64,000 bases of DNA from Pseudothermotoga hypogea DSM 11164 = NBRC 106472 (GTDB lineage: Bacteria > Thermotogota > Thermotogae > Thermotogales > DSM-5069): assembly GCF_000816145.1 (NCBI RefSeq), contig NZ_CP007141.1, positions 372,001 to 436,000 on the forward strand, in the 5' to 3' direction. Made by a program: the position numbers and the translations under genes. This document shows, in pieces, positions 18,861 to 27,552 of this stretch. The notes under the pieces were generated by a model. The model was not told where the DNA came from. It ran no database searches and was given only the letters and a program-made list of their open reading frames with translations. The first letter of the stretch is position 1, and the number at the start of each line of letters is the position of its first letter.

Positions 18861-19826
18861 TCAGATTTCGCCGACCTGGGTGAGAAAATCCAGAAGGAAC
18901 CCCTTCAGATAGCCAGAAAACTCTTTCATAATAAGTTTTGTGATGCTCTTCAGCTCTTTCAACTGCTCACTGCTCGCTTCAAAATCGTTCCAGCTGAGGG
19001 TTCTGTCGAGACCCGAATAGACGCTTGAAAAGATTCTGTCCACAGCCTCCAAATTTCTCAGACCGAGCAACCTCACGCGCTGAATGAGTTCTCGCATGTT
19101 CCTCGCTCGTTTCGGCTGAGATTCCACGATCGAACTTATCACTTCCTCGTCTTCGAGGTACAGCAGGTACGCCAAATAATCATCGTACGAGAAGTGTCTG
19201 TAAGCCAGTTCCATACCTTTTTCTCTGTTCCACAGCAGTGACTCCAGAACTTCTCCGAGTCGGCCCGGTGCGTTGTGGTAGGGCATCGACAGATCCTCCA
19301 AGTGATGGATCGCCCTCGCCAGGAACCTGTAACCCCAGTATCGATCGTTTCTGCCAAAAGCTTGCTTGGACATCTCCACGAAGTACAGGAAGGACTCGCT
19401 CCCCTCGAAAAAATCAAAGAAGAGGAGTTTGTACTTCATGTGCCTGACGCCCTGACTGTTACCTATGATTGACTGAAGTGGTGACAGATTCAAACCCTCA
19501 TCCATTCCAAGATCGGGTTCAACCGAATAGACGGTCAGTACCTGCCACACCGGCACCTTACCATCGATGGGAGCAGGATCCGGTGGATAGAACCTGGCCC
19601 AGCTTGGAATGAAATTGACCATGAACCGACCACAAACATCGTCCAAGATCAACCTCTCAGTGTTGTAGATTCTTTTCTCTTCGTAGCTGTAAGGTGTTAT
19701 TTCCACCAGGTCGTCAGCGTTCGGCAAGCACGACTTCACCACCAAATAGGTCAGCGTCTCGTGTGCAGACCAAGCGAAAACCACTGCAAAAGAAAGGAGC
19801 CACACCAGAGTCATGAACCTCTTCAT
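18861..19826 (-). CDS. secreted zinc-dependent phospholipase C / S1-P1 nuclease-fold protein
   Basis: 321 aa from ATG 19826, 5 nt after GAGGTGA. A signal peptide of 18 residues would be cleaved before WSAHETLTYLV, leaving an N-terminal Trp; in zinc phospholipases C and S1/P1 nucleases the mature N-terminal Trp and a nearby His bind zinc. A second zinc signature, AIHHLEDLSMPYHN, resembles the HYLGDLxxPxH motif of that fold. It may act on phospholipids or nucleic acids outside the membrane. The assignment rests on motifs only; substrate unknown. Confidence 0.65.
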   Translation of the reverse strand: MKRFMTLVWLLSFAVVFAWSAHETLTYLVVKSCLPNADDLVEITPYSYEEKRIYNTERLILDDVCGRFMVNFIPSWARFYPPDPAPIDGKVPVWQVLTVYSVEPDLGMDEGLNLSPLQSIIGNSQGVRHMKYKLLFFDFFEGSESFLYFVEMSKQAFGRNDRYWGYRFLARAIHHLEDLSMPYHNAPGRLGEVLESLLWNREKGMELAYRHFSYDDYLAYLLYLEDEEVISSIVESQPKRARNMRELIQRVRLLGLRNLEAVDRIFSSVYSGLDRTLSWNDFEASSEQLKELKSITKLIMKEFSGYLKGFLLDFLTQVGEI

Positions 19827-19870
19827 ATGCATCACCTCATGAAGAATTTACCACGCCATTCGAAGGTGTG

Positions 19871-19910
19871 AGCATAAGAAAGCAAAAGAGAGCATACGTG
19901 AGCATACGTG
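19871..19910. repeat. short phased AGCATA repeats between divergent genes
   Basis: AGCATA occurs at 19871, 19891 and 19901, the last two within a perfect 10-bp tandem repeat AGCATACGTG. Spacings of 20 and 10 bp match DNA helical turns, as binding sites often do. It lies about 75-130 bp upstream of the ornithine aminotransferase promoter. Regulator unknown. Confidence 0.4.
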
Positions 19911-19964
19911 AGAAAGAGAAAGAATAAGCATCTTGGTCAAGATTAGTTCCTCCTGGTAAATGAT

Positions 19965-19979
19965 TGGCATATTTTGCCA
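19965..19979. promoter_or_regulatory. inverted repeat, possible operator for rocD
   Basis: TGGCA-N5-TGCCA, a perfect short inverted repeat ending 4 bp before the -35 box of the downstream promoter. A nearby TCTTG-GT-CAAGA palindrome lies at 19931-19942. Both fit operator-sized sites but neither is a recognised consensus. Confidence 0.4.
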
Positions 19980-19983
19980 GACT

Positions 19984-20011
19984 TTGATTTTTTTGGCTCC
20001 AGTGTTATCAT
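19984..20011 (+). promoter_or_regulatory. sigma-A type promoter of rocD
   Basis: TTGATT at 19984-19989, a 16-bp spacer and TATCAT at 20006-20011. Transcription should begin near 20018, leaving a leader just long enough for AAAGGAGG before the ATG. Confidence 0.55.
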
Positions 20012-20038
20012 TTTGTTGCATGGAAAGGAGGACCGCTC

Positions 20039-21274
20039 ATGAGGAGTCAAGACTACATGGATCTGGAGTACAATTACGGTGCACACAACTACAAACCGAT
20101 ACCTGTCGTCATCGATAGAGCGGAACGCGTCTGGGTCTGGGATGTAGAAGGGAAAAGATATTTGGACATGCTGTCTTCGTACTCAGCACTGAACCATGGA
20201 CACAGACATCCGAAAATCATCGAGGCGCTCGAGCGCCAACTTCAAAAGGTCACACTCACATCCCGCGCCTTCTACAACAGCGTACTCGGCCTCTTCGAAG
20301 AGAAACTCGCAAAATTTGCGGGATACGAAAAAGTGTTGCCCATGAACACAGGTGCCGAAGCGGTGGAAAGCGCATTGAAGATCGCGAGGAAGTGGGCGTA
20401 TTACAAGCGCAACATCCCCATGAACGAAGGAAACATCATCGCTCTGGAGGGAAACTTTCACGGCAGAACGATCACCATAATCTCGTTCTCGACGGAACAT
20501 CAGTACAAAGATGGGTTTGGTCCCTACACGCCGGGTTTCAAGATCGCTCCGTTCGGCGACGCACGTGCCCTGGAAAACCTCATCGACGATCGCACGCTCG
20601 CGATACTCGTTGAACCAATCCAAGGTGAAGGCGGCGTCAGGGTACCACCGCAAGGGTATCTGGCAGAACTGAGAAGAATAGCAACGAAACATCGCATCCT
20701 GCTCATGTTCGATGAGATTCAGACGGGATTGGGCAGGACCGGAAAGATGTTCGCTTGGCAGTGGGAGGATGCTAAACCCGACGTGCTCATACTCGGAAAG
20801 GCGCTCGGTGGAGGGATCTATCCAGTTTCTGCGGTCCTTGCGAACAACGATGTGATGGACGTGCTCACGCCGGGAGACCACGGTTCAACTTTTGGAGGAA
20901 ATCCACTCGCCGCAGCAGTTGGTATGGCGGCGATAGACGTGCTCGTGGAAGAGAAACTCGACGAGAGGGCGAGAACACTTGGCGAATATTTCATGAACCA
21001 GCTCAAGCACATCAAGAGCGATTACGTCAAGGAGATCAGAGGGAAAGGTTTACTGATAGGTATCGAGATAAAGAAAGAGTTCGGCACTGCTCGTCCCTTC
21101 TGTGAGAAACTTGCACAGATGGGAATACTCTGCAAAGAGACTCACGAACAGGTCATCAGATTCGCGCCACCGCTTGTGATTGAGAAGGAAGAGATTGACT
21201 GGGCACTGGAACGAATCGAAAGAGTTCTCACAGAACCTGTGCACGTGCAAGCAAAGATAGCAAGATCGATCTGA
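20039..21274 (+). CDS. rocD: ornithine--oxo-acid aminotransferase
   Basis: 411 aa class III PLP aminotransferase. The N-terminal GAHNYKPIPVVIDRAE segment is characteristic of ornithine aminotransferase; the PLP-binding Lys lies in VLILGKALGGGIYPVSA, the cofactor-contacting Asp in LMFDEIQTGLGRTG, and NTGAEAVESALKIARKW is present. It converts ornithine and 2-oxoglutarate to glutamate semialdehyde and glutamate, linking arginine or ornithine catabolism with proline and glutamate. It has its own promoter and terminator, so appears monocistronic. Confidence 0.9.
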   Translation: MRSQDYMDLEYNYGAHNYKPIPVVIDRAERVWVWDVEGKRYLDMLSSYSALNHGHRHPKIIEALERQLQKVTLTSRAFYNSVLGLFEEKLAKFAGYEKVLPMNTGAEAVESALKIARKWAYYKRNIPMNEGNIIALEGNFHGRTITIISFSTEHQYKDGFGPYTPGFKIAPFGDARALENLIDDRTLAILVEPIQGEGGVRVPPQGYLAELRRIATKHRILLMFDEIQTGLGRTGKMFAWQWEDAKPDVLILGKALGGGIYPVSAVLANNDVMDVLTPGDHGSTFGGNPLAAAVGMAAIDVLVEEKLDERARTLGEYFMNQLKHIKSDYVKEIRGKGLLIGIEIKKEFGTARPFCEKLAQMGILCKETHEQVIRFAPPLVIEKEEIDWALERIERVLTEPVHVQAKIARSI

Positions 21275-21284
21275 GTCACTATGG

Positions 21285-21306
21285 AGGGCCGGCAACGGCC
21301 CTTTCT
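21285..21306 (+). terminator. rho-independent terminator of rocD
   Basis: Perfect 7-bp stem AGGGCCG/CGGCCCT with a GCAA loop, followed by TTTCTGTAAATTT. It begins 11 bp after the rocD stop. Confidence 0.7.
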
Positions 21307-21382
21307 GTAAATTTGTCTTCAACACGCTTGCCCCTCCTTGAGATAAGATTCTTTACAAGAGAGACTCAAGGAGGAGTTTGCC

Positions 21383-22090
21383 GTGAAACCTGTGATTGTT
21401 CTTTTGAGTGCCTCTGAGAGAAAGTATGGTTCCTCATCTCAACTTCTTCACATCGCTGCGGAGGGTGTGCGCGATGCACAGGGTGAGTTCGAAATCGTTC
21501 ATCTATCGGATCACACCATCAAATCTTGCATAGGATGCGCCTCGGACGAAGAGAAATTTTGCAAGTATCCTTGCTTGATCCAAGACGACGATTTCAACAT
21601 GATCGCCTCCAAACTGATCCAGGCACAGGGCTTCGTGATCGCAACACCTGTGTATTGGTATGCACCCAACGGAACTTTGAAACACTTCATCGACAGACTC
21701 ACGAGCTTGGAGAACATGATTGACCATGCGGGCAAGAGTTTGCTCGAAGGGAAAGTCGCGGGTTTCATTGCGGCCGGTCTGGACAGCGGTGTCATGATGG
21801 CCATATCGTACTTGATCGTGGCACTCAACAGTATGGGTGTTCACATCGTACCATGGTCCATGGCGTACACGCATTCGCAGGATCCAACCGAGGACCTTCA
21901 AGCGATCATGGATGCGTACAATGTCGGAATACTTGTGACCAAAACAGCACGGATTTTCATGAACAGCGAACCTGTCGGGTACGAACCCAACGTGGATGTT
22001 GGAAGGCTGAAGCGGAAAGCCGAGCAAATCAAGAGGGAATTCGAGGTGCAGAGGAAACTCAGGATCAACAGTTTCGAATTCTCGCAGTAG
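21383..22090 (+). CDS. flavodoxin-fold NAD(P)H-dependent FMN reductase-like protein
   Basis: 235 aa from GTG 21383, 6 nt after AAGGAGGAG. The FMN phosphate-binding region follows the first strand (LLSASERKYGSSSQLL), and ATPVYWYAPNGTLKHFIDR is the flavin-contacting loop of the NADPH-dependent FMN reductase family. A CIGC-x7-CKYPC cluster sits where the usual family CxGCxxC lies; four Cys here could bind an Fe-S centre as in iron-sulfur flavoproteins, but the spacing is not the standard one. A cytoplasmic electron-transfer or quinone-reductase role is likely. The S9 peptidase gene follows 12 bp later. Confidence 0.78.
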   Translation: MKPVIVLLSASERKYGSSSQLLHIAAEGVRDAQGEFEIVHLSDHTIKSCIGCASDEEKFCKYPCLIQDDDFNMIASKLIQAQGFVIATPVYWYAPNGTLKHFIDRLTSLENMIDHAGKSLLEGKVAGFIAAGLDSGVMMAISYLIVALNSMGVHIVPWSMAYTHSQDPTEDLQAIMDAYNVGILVTKTARIFMNSEPVGYEPNVDVGRLKRKAEQIKREFEVQRKLRINSFEFSQ

Positions 22091-22102
22091 GAGGGAAGAA
22101 AA

Positions 22103-23989
22103 ATGTGGAGCGTATCGAGTTTCGCAAAGCTGGTTGTCCCGACTGAGGTGAGGATGAGTCCGGACGGAACTTGGGTCGCGTACACAATTAAGAGGATCGA
22201 TCCTGAAAAGAACAGGGCCATTAGACAGCTGATTCTGTACAACCTCAAGACCAGGGAACGTTTCTTCCTGTCCGAAGACACTTCGAAACCTCGCTTCTCG
22301 CCGACCTCAAAAAAACTGGCATATTTGAAGAAAGAGGACGACAAGAGCAGTCTCTGCATCATGGAACTTTCGAACTTTTCAAGCTACACTTTGTTGACCA
22401 CCCCAAACGTGAGTTTCTTCGGCTGGTCCCACGATGAGCGCAACTTGTTCGTCGTCACCCAGAAGAAGAGGAACGACCCGGACCTGTACTTTGAGACGCG
22501 TATTCCCGTTTGGTTCGATGCAAAGGGATTTCTCGATGATCAAAGGGATGTTTTCCACATCTTCGACGTTGAATCCCGTCAAGAGCTGACCCAATTTGAG
22601 GAAAAGAACGTGGCGTACGCATTTTGGTCGAAAGAAGGCATAGTCTACACGGTCTTTCGTGAGGAAGCTCCGTTCACGCGTTTCGACATTTTCCTTCACA
22701 GCAACGGATCGAAGAGGACTGTCCTTGAGGACGTTGGATTCATCGCAACGAGCGAATCACAATGGGGTTTTATACTACTTGGAAGGGAGAAGAAAAACGC
22801 TTTTCAGCACGACTACGTGTATTTATTGAAGAACGGTCAGATCCTTCCACTCACCGAACGGTACGGTTTGGACAATTCTGGACACATCAGCCTTGAGGTG
22901 TGGGCATCTGACAGCGAGGGGTATCCCATCGCCGTTGGTGAGTGGGTTTACTTCAAGAGTGGTGAACGCGGCATCGTGAAGTTGGAACGAATGAACCTGC
23001 GCTCCTTTGCGAAAGAAACTCTTTTCAGCGAAGGTGCTGTCAGCTGTTTCGACGCAAGTGAAGACGGAAAGGTTGCTTACGTGGCCGTTGACGATGAACG
23101 CGGAGCAGAGGTTTGCATTCTACATGACGGAAAAAACGAAAGGATCACATCCTTGAACGAACAGTTCCTGGCAACCGTCACTGTGAAAAGGTTGAACCAT
23201 TTCGAGTACGCGAGTTTCGATGGGACAAAGATCGATGCTTGGTATCTCAAACCCGACAGCTCACCAGCGCCTCTGATCGTGTTCGTGCATGGTGGTCCGA
23301 AGGGTGCGTACGGTAGATGCCTCTATTTCATGGGACAATTGCTCGCGCAGGAAGGTTTCTATGTTCTTTACACGAACCCGCGCGGTAGCGATAACTACGA
23401 CGAAGGATTCGCCCTCGCGGTGAAAGAAAGGACAGGCTTGGAGGATTTCAAAGACATCCTCAGCGGTGTGGAGGAGCTGAAGAGAAGAGAAGCCGTCACG
23501 GACATCGGCATCACGGGGATCAGCTACGGGGGTTTCATGACGAACTGGGCGATAACGCAGACCGATATGTTCAGAGCGGCGGTGAGCGAGAACGGTATAA
23601 GTTACTGGTTCACGAGTTACGCCTTTTCTGACATCGGCTTCTGGTTCGACAAAAGTCTCATCGGCGATGATCCGTTGACGAACGAAAACTACAGAAAACT
23701 CAGTCCTCTGTTCCACGCCAAGAACGTGAAAACACCGTTGTTGCTCATACACAGCCTCGAAGACTATCGCTGTCCACTCGATCAATCGCTGATGTTTTAT
23801 CACGTACTCAAGGATCTTGGAAAGGAAGTCTATATAGCAATTTTCAAGAAAGGCGCACACGGTCACAGCGTTCAGGCGAGTTACTCACACAGATTGAAGA
23901 GATACAAATTGATCGTTGAGTTTTTCAAGCAAAAGCTACTTCTGAAAAGCGAAATCTTCGATCCCGAGAAATGCTTCAAGCTGGATTGA
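22103..23989 (+). CDS. S9 family peptidase (acylaminoacyl-peptidase/prolyl oligopeptidase-like)
   Basis: 628 aa. The N-terminal two-thirds is a beta-propeller with WD-like repeats; the C-terminal alpha/beta-hydrolase domain (about 380-628) holds the nucleophile Ser in TGISYGGFMTNW, the Asp in HSLEDYRCPLDQS and the His in KGAHGHSV. The oxyanion-hole region is VHGGPKGAYGR. There is no signal peptide, so it is a cytoplasmic serine peptidase trimming short peptides, which suits an organism rich in peptide importers. Its last 14 bp overlap the radical SAM gene on the other strand. Confidence 0.92.
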   Translation: MWSVSSFAKLVVPTEVRMSPDGTWVAYTIKRIDPEKNRAIRQLILYNLKTRERFFLSEDTSKPRFSPTSKKLAYLKKEDDKSSLCIMELSNFSSYTLLTTPNVSFFGWSHDERNLFVVTQKKRNDPDLYFETRIPVWFDAKGFLDDQRDVFHIFDVESRQELTQFEEKNVAYAFWSKEGIVYTVFREEAPFTRFDIFLHSNGSKRTVLEDVGFIATSESQWGFILLGREKKNAFQHDYVYLLKNGQILPLTERYGLDNSGHISLEVWASDSEGYPIAVGEWVYFKSGERGIVKLERMNLRSFAKETLFSEGAVSCFDASEDGKVAYVAVDDERGAEVCILHDGKNERITSLNEQFLATVTVKRLNHFEYASFDGTKIDAWYLKPDSSPAPLIVFVHGGPKGAYGRCLYFMGQLLAQEGFYVLYTNPRGSDNYDEGFALAVKERTGLEDFKDILSGVEELKRREAVTDIGITGISYGGFMTNWAITQTDMFRAAVSENGISYWFTSYAFSDIGFWFDKSLIGDDPLTNENYRKLSPLFHAKNVKTPLLLIHSLEDYRCPLDQSLMFYHVLKDLGKEVYIAIFKKGAHGHSVQASYSHRLKRYKLIVEFFKQKLLLKSEIFDPEKCFKLD

Positions 23990-24902
23990 CCTGCCCGCCT
24001 CTGGCGGGCTTAAATTTCGCACCCTGGAAAGTGTTCCTTCGCTCGAGTTCGGTTTCTACGATGTTCACGAGCTGACTCTTCGAAAGACCCCATCGTGCGA
24101 ACAGCGTCCCGACCCTGGGAGGATCTGAGACCAGTCTATGTATCACGATGCGGGGAGAAAGATGTTCCAGGAAGGCGACGATCCTTTCAAGAAAAGATTC
24201 GAGACTCACTGGCTGGAATTTCCCTTCCCTGAGCATCGCCCCCAGAGGGCTGTCCTCTACAACATATAGCGAGTGGATCTTCACACCATCCACATTCAAA
24301 TAAGAGAGAGTTTTCGCCGTGTCGACGACATCTTCCAGTTCGTCCCACGGCAGATCGACGATCACGTGAACGACGATCTCGAAACCGTGTTCCTTTGCCC
24401 TGAGTACAGCATCCACGAATTCGGCAACACCATGACCCCTGTTCAGTATCCTCAGCGTTTTTGAATTGATCGTTTGAAGGCCGAGTTCGAGCGAGACGTC
24501 CACTCGAGTTTTGAACTCGTCCAGCAAGTTCAGCACTTCTTCTGGAACGCAGTCGGGTCTGGTCGAGATTGCGAGCTGAACGATGGAATCATCCACCAAG
24601 GCCTGTGAGTACCTCTCACGAAGTGTATCCACTGGTGCGTAGGTGTTTGTGAAAGCTTGAAAGTAAGCTATGAATTTGCTTGCGCCATACTTCTTACTCG
24701 CCCATTCTTTCTGTCTGAGCACCTGTTCGCGGATAGATAGACCACGAAGCGTGTTGAACCCACTGCCTGTAGGATCGCAGAAGATACACGGACCATTCTT
24801 TTGCCTGTTGGGGCACGTGAAACCTGCGTCTATGACGAGCCTGTGAACCCTCGCACCGTAACGGCGTTTTAAATGTTCGCTCAGCTTGTTGTACCTATCA
24901 AT
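23976..24902 (-). CDS. yhcC: YhcC-like radical SAM protein (TIGR01212 type), ATT start
   Basis: About 308 aa when read from ATT 24902. The radical SAM cluster is C-x8-C-x2-C (residues about 30, 39 and 42) in DAGFTCPNRQKNGPCIFC, a YhcC-type motif, followed by FIAYFQAFTNTYAP and STRPDC segments. No ATG, GTG or TTG exists in frame between the upstream TGA and the Cys motif; the first is GTG at 24722, after the cluster. ATT 24902 lies 10 nt after AGGAGG and gives the family-like N-terminus x-DRYNKLSEHLK. It overlaps the mtaD end by 22 bp. The reaction is unknown. Confidence 0.82.
   Translation of the reverse strand: MDRYNKLSEHLKRRYGARVHRLVIDAGFTCPNRQKNGPCIFCDPTGSGFNTLRGLSIREQVLRQKEWASKKYGASKFIAYFQAFTNTYAPVDTLRERYSQALVDDSIVQLAISTRPDCVPEEVLNLLDEFKTRVDVSLELGLQTINSKTLRILNRGHGVAEFVDAVLRAKEHGFEIVVHVIVDLPWDELEDVVDTAKTLSYLNVDGVKIHSLYVVEDSPLGAMLREGKFQPVSLESFLERIVAFLEHLSPRIVIHRLVSDPPRVGTLFARWGLSKSQLVNIVETELERRNTFQGAKFKPARGGQVNPA
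23993..24015 (+). terminator. terminator of the S9 peptidase, embedded in yhcC coding sequence
   Basis: Perfect 7-bp stem GCCCGCC/GGCGGGC with a TCT loop, then TTAAATTT, 3 bp after the S9 peptidase stop. The same bases encode the C-terminal KPARGG region of the oppositely oriented radical SAM protein. Confidence 0.6.
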
Positions 24903-26122
24903 CTGCCGATCGCCTCCTCACATTTTTCGAAGACATACTTTGCATCGATCGTGGGATACTCTCCATCGTAATAGACCCAGCGACCCTTAATCATCGTGGC
25001 GAAGACGTCCAGCGAATTTCCAGAATGAACGATGTGATTCTTGATCCTATCCAACGGCACATACCACGGTTTGTTCAGATCGATAACGATCAGATCGGCG
25101 TCCGCGCCAACTTCAATCCTGCCAGGCGTGAGACCCACAGCCTTGGCACCTTGCTCTATCGCCATGATCAACGCCTGCTGGATGGAAATGTTCCTCGGAT
25201 CTGAAGCCTTCTGCAATAAGGAAGCTAAACGCATTTCGTACCAAACATCGAGAGTGTTGTTGCTCGCAGCACCGTCTGTGCCCAGACAGACCTGCACATT
25301 CTTTTCGATCATCTTTTGAAGTGGAGCCACACCGTTTCCAAGTTTCAAATTGCTCGTTGGATTGTGTGCGACGAAGAAGTTTTCTGAAGAAAGGAGTTCG
25401 ATGTCCTTCTCCGGGATGTGAACACAGTGTGCGAAGATCACTTTGCACTCTCTGAGTTTGGTCTTCATTATCTCTTTTAGCGAGTAATTCTCTTTGGACG
25501 ACTCGAAAAGATGCATCGTGATTGGAGCATCCAGCTCCAAAGCGACACGAGCGATTCGATCTATATACGACAGTGAACAGCTGTAAGGTGCGTGTGGACC
25601 AAAACCGATCGATATCAAACCTTCTTTGCCGTTCCAACGCTCGAAGTACTCGATGTTCTGCTTCAATCTACCATTATCACCATCGTGATCGGTCAAGCCA
25701 CGCGTTATCAGAGCTTTCATCCCGAAGTCCAAAACCGCCTGCGCGACCGCATCGCAATGGAAGTACATATCCACATAAGCTACAACGCCCTTTCTCGCCA
25801 TTTCCAGCTGAGCCACCATCGTCCCATAGTAGACGTCCTCTGGGGTCAGTTTTTCTTCTATCGGGAATATCTTCGTCAGAAGCCACTCCTGCAGTCTCAT
25901 ATCCTCCGCAGAGCCTCTCATGAGTGTCATTGCCGCGTGCGTGTGCGCATTTACGAAACCCGGCATGATGAGTTTTCCAGACATATCATGAACTTCGTCG
26001 GTAGCCCCTTCTGTGAAATTCCCTATCCCAGCGATCTTACCATCTTCCACGAGCAAATCTGAAACCTTCGGTTCTGAACGAACATCGCACATAAGCAAGG
26101 CGTTTTTCAACAAGGCTCTCAT
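24881..26122 (-). CDS. mtaD: 5-methylthioadenosine/S-adenosylhomocysteine deaminase
   Basis: 413 aa amidohydrolase. Metal ligands are in NAHTHAAMTLMRG, GPHAPYSCS, HLFESSKEN and HCVHI, and the catalytic Asp is in LGTDGAASNN. This matches the SAH/MTA deaminase family, whose Thermotoga member TM0936 was functionally assigned by structure and docking. It deaminates S-adenosylhomocysteine to S-inosylhomocysteine, recycling methylation by-products. It overlaps the phosphohexomutase gene upstream by 4 bp and the radical SAM gene downstream by 22 bp. Confidence 0.92.
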   Translation of the reverse strand: MRALLKNALLMCDVRSEPKVSDLLVEDGKIAGIGNFTEGATDEVHDMSGKLIMPGFVNAHTHAAMTLMRGSAEDMRLQEWLLTKIFPIEEKLTPEDVYYGTMVAQLEMARKGVVAYVDMYFHCDAVAQAVLDFGMKALITRGLTDHDGDNGRLKQNIEYFERWNGKEGLISIGFGPHAPYSCSLSYIDRIARVALELDAPITMHLFESSKENYSLKEIMKTKLRECKVIFAHCVHIPEKDIELLSSENFFVAHNPTSNLKLGNGVAPLQKMIEKNVQVCLGTDGAASNNTLDVWYEMRLASLLQKASDPRNISIQQALIMAIEQGAKAVGLTPGRIEVGADADLIVIDLNKPWYVPLDRIKNHIVHSGNSLDVFATMIKGRWVYYDGEYPTIDAKYVFEKCEEAIGRLIGTTS

Positions 26123-27552
26123 AATTCCGTCACAGCCTTTCTCACGGATCCCAGAATCGATCTTGCTTCGTGTTCGTCGTAACCTACGACCTTCACGTAG
26201 ATCTTCAACTTCGGCTCGGTTCCAGAGGGTCTGACATAAATCTTAACACTTCCAGTTTCGAACAGAAGCGTCTCGTTCGGCATCTGTGGATCGTTTTCAT
26301 AGTCGAAGATACGAACAATCTCCTGATCAGCGATTCTCGTAGGTGGGTTGAGTTTCAGCACTTCATATTTCTGCTTGGCTTGCTCCGGACTTTCGAAAGA
26401 CATCGAGATCAGTTCTTCGATGTGGTAACCGTACCTCTCGTACAGGCTGTTTAACAGTTCGATCGGGTCGTACTTCGAACAGAGCCCGGCGATCAACGCA
26501 GAACCCAGAACGCCGTCTTTGTCCCTCACCAGATCACCAATCAGATACCCGCAACTCTCTTCGAAGGCGAGAAAGTAGCTGAAGCTGGGCTCCTTCGACT
26601 TGGTCTCGATCAGATGACCTATGTATTTGAACCCTGTGGGGGTTTCCAACACGTGCAGATTCAGTTCTTCACACATAGGTTTCACCATGTCTGTGGTCAC
26701 GATGGTTTTGATCAGGTTACTTTCAGGGTTCGCACCGTGTCTGAGCATTTCTGTCAGCAACACCCCTACCTGATTGCCCGACAACCTTTTTCCATCGACG
26801 ATCAGCCCAACCCTGTCGCAATCTGGATCGGTTGCGATACCAAACCTCGCCTTTTCTTCCTGACATACTCTTCTCACCATATCGAAGGCTCTCTCGTCTT
26901 CGGGATTCAGCGATGCCACTTTCGAGAAATTCGGATCGAATTCCATCTGCTGTTCGACACAGATAACATCACACCCGAGTTCACGTAAAACCTTAGGAAC
27001 AAAGCGAGCGCCCGTACCCTGAAGAGGGGAATACACGATCTTCGTTGATCCTTCAACGTGTTTCCCCACCAGTCGGACGAGCCTTTCAATGTAACGCTCC
27101 TCGACCTGCTTTGGTACAGGTTGCACTCGAGCAGTTTTATTCACTCTGAAGGATTTTCCCATTAACGATGAGATTTTTTCGGTGTGGCTAGGAACGGCTT
27201 GCACCCCATCACTTGTGTAAACTTTATAACCGTTGTACTGTGGAGGATTGTGACTCGCCGTGATCACCACGCCAGCCCCGACTCTCAATTCTCGAACGGC
27301 GAAAGACAGAAGGGGTGTCGGCGTGGGAGCATCGAAAAGGTACGTCTCTATGCCACAGTCCGCGAAAGTTTGCGCAGCCAATTTTGCAAAACGATTAGAG
27401 TTCCTCCTCGTATCGTATGCGATGACCACTCCATCCAGTTTCTCCTCATACATCCACAAGGCAACGGCGCGCGAAACGTCAACGATAAGCTTTTCGTCGA
27501 ACTCACCATCTCTCATGATTCCTCTCACACCACCCGTACCGAAGAGAATCAC
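26119..27552 (-). CDS. phosphoglucomutase/phosphomannomutase family enzyme
   Basis: 477 aa from GTG 27552, which overlaps the recN stop (GTGA); it gives the family start MILFGTGGVRG. The catalytic phosphoserine is in TASHNPPQYNGYKVY, the Mg-binding loop is DPDCDRVG, the sugar-binding loop is FEESCGYL, and the phosphate-binding C-terminal motif is RPSGTEPKLKIYV. It interconverts hexose 1- and 6-phosphates. Glucose, mannose or glucosamine specificity cannot be decided from motifs alone; the FEESCGY loop favours phosphoglucomutase. Confidence 0.9.
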   Translation of the reverse strand: MILFGTGGVRGIMRDGEFDEKLIVDVSRAVALWMYEEKLDGVVIAYDTRRNSNRFAKLAAQTFADCGIETYLFDAPTPTPLLSFAVRELRVGAGVVITASHNPPQYNGYKVYTSDGVQAVPSHTEKISSLMGKSFRVNKTARVQPVPKQVEERYIERLVRLVGKHVEGSTKIVYSPLQGTGARFVPKVLRELGCDVICVEQQMEFDPNFSKVASLNPEDERAFDMVRRVCQEEKARFGIATDPDCDRVGLIVDGKRLSGNQVGVLLTEMLRHGANPESNLIKTIVTTDMVKPMCEELNLHVLETPTGFKYIGHLIETKSKEPSFSYFLAFEESCGYLIGDLVRDKDGVLGSALIAGLCSKYDPIELLNSLYERYGYHIEELISMSFESPEQAKQKYEVLKLNPPTRIADQEIVRIFDYENDPQMPNETLLFETGSVKIYVRPSGTEPKLKIYVKVVGYDEHEARSILGSVRKAVTEL

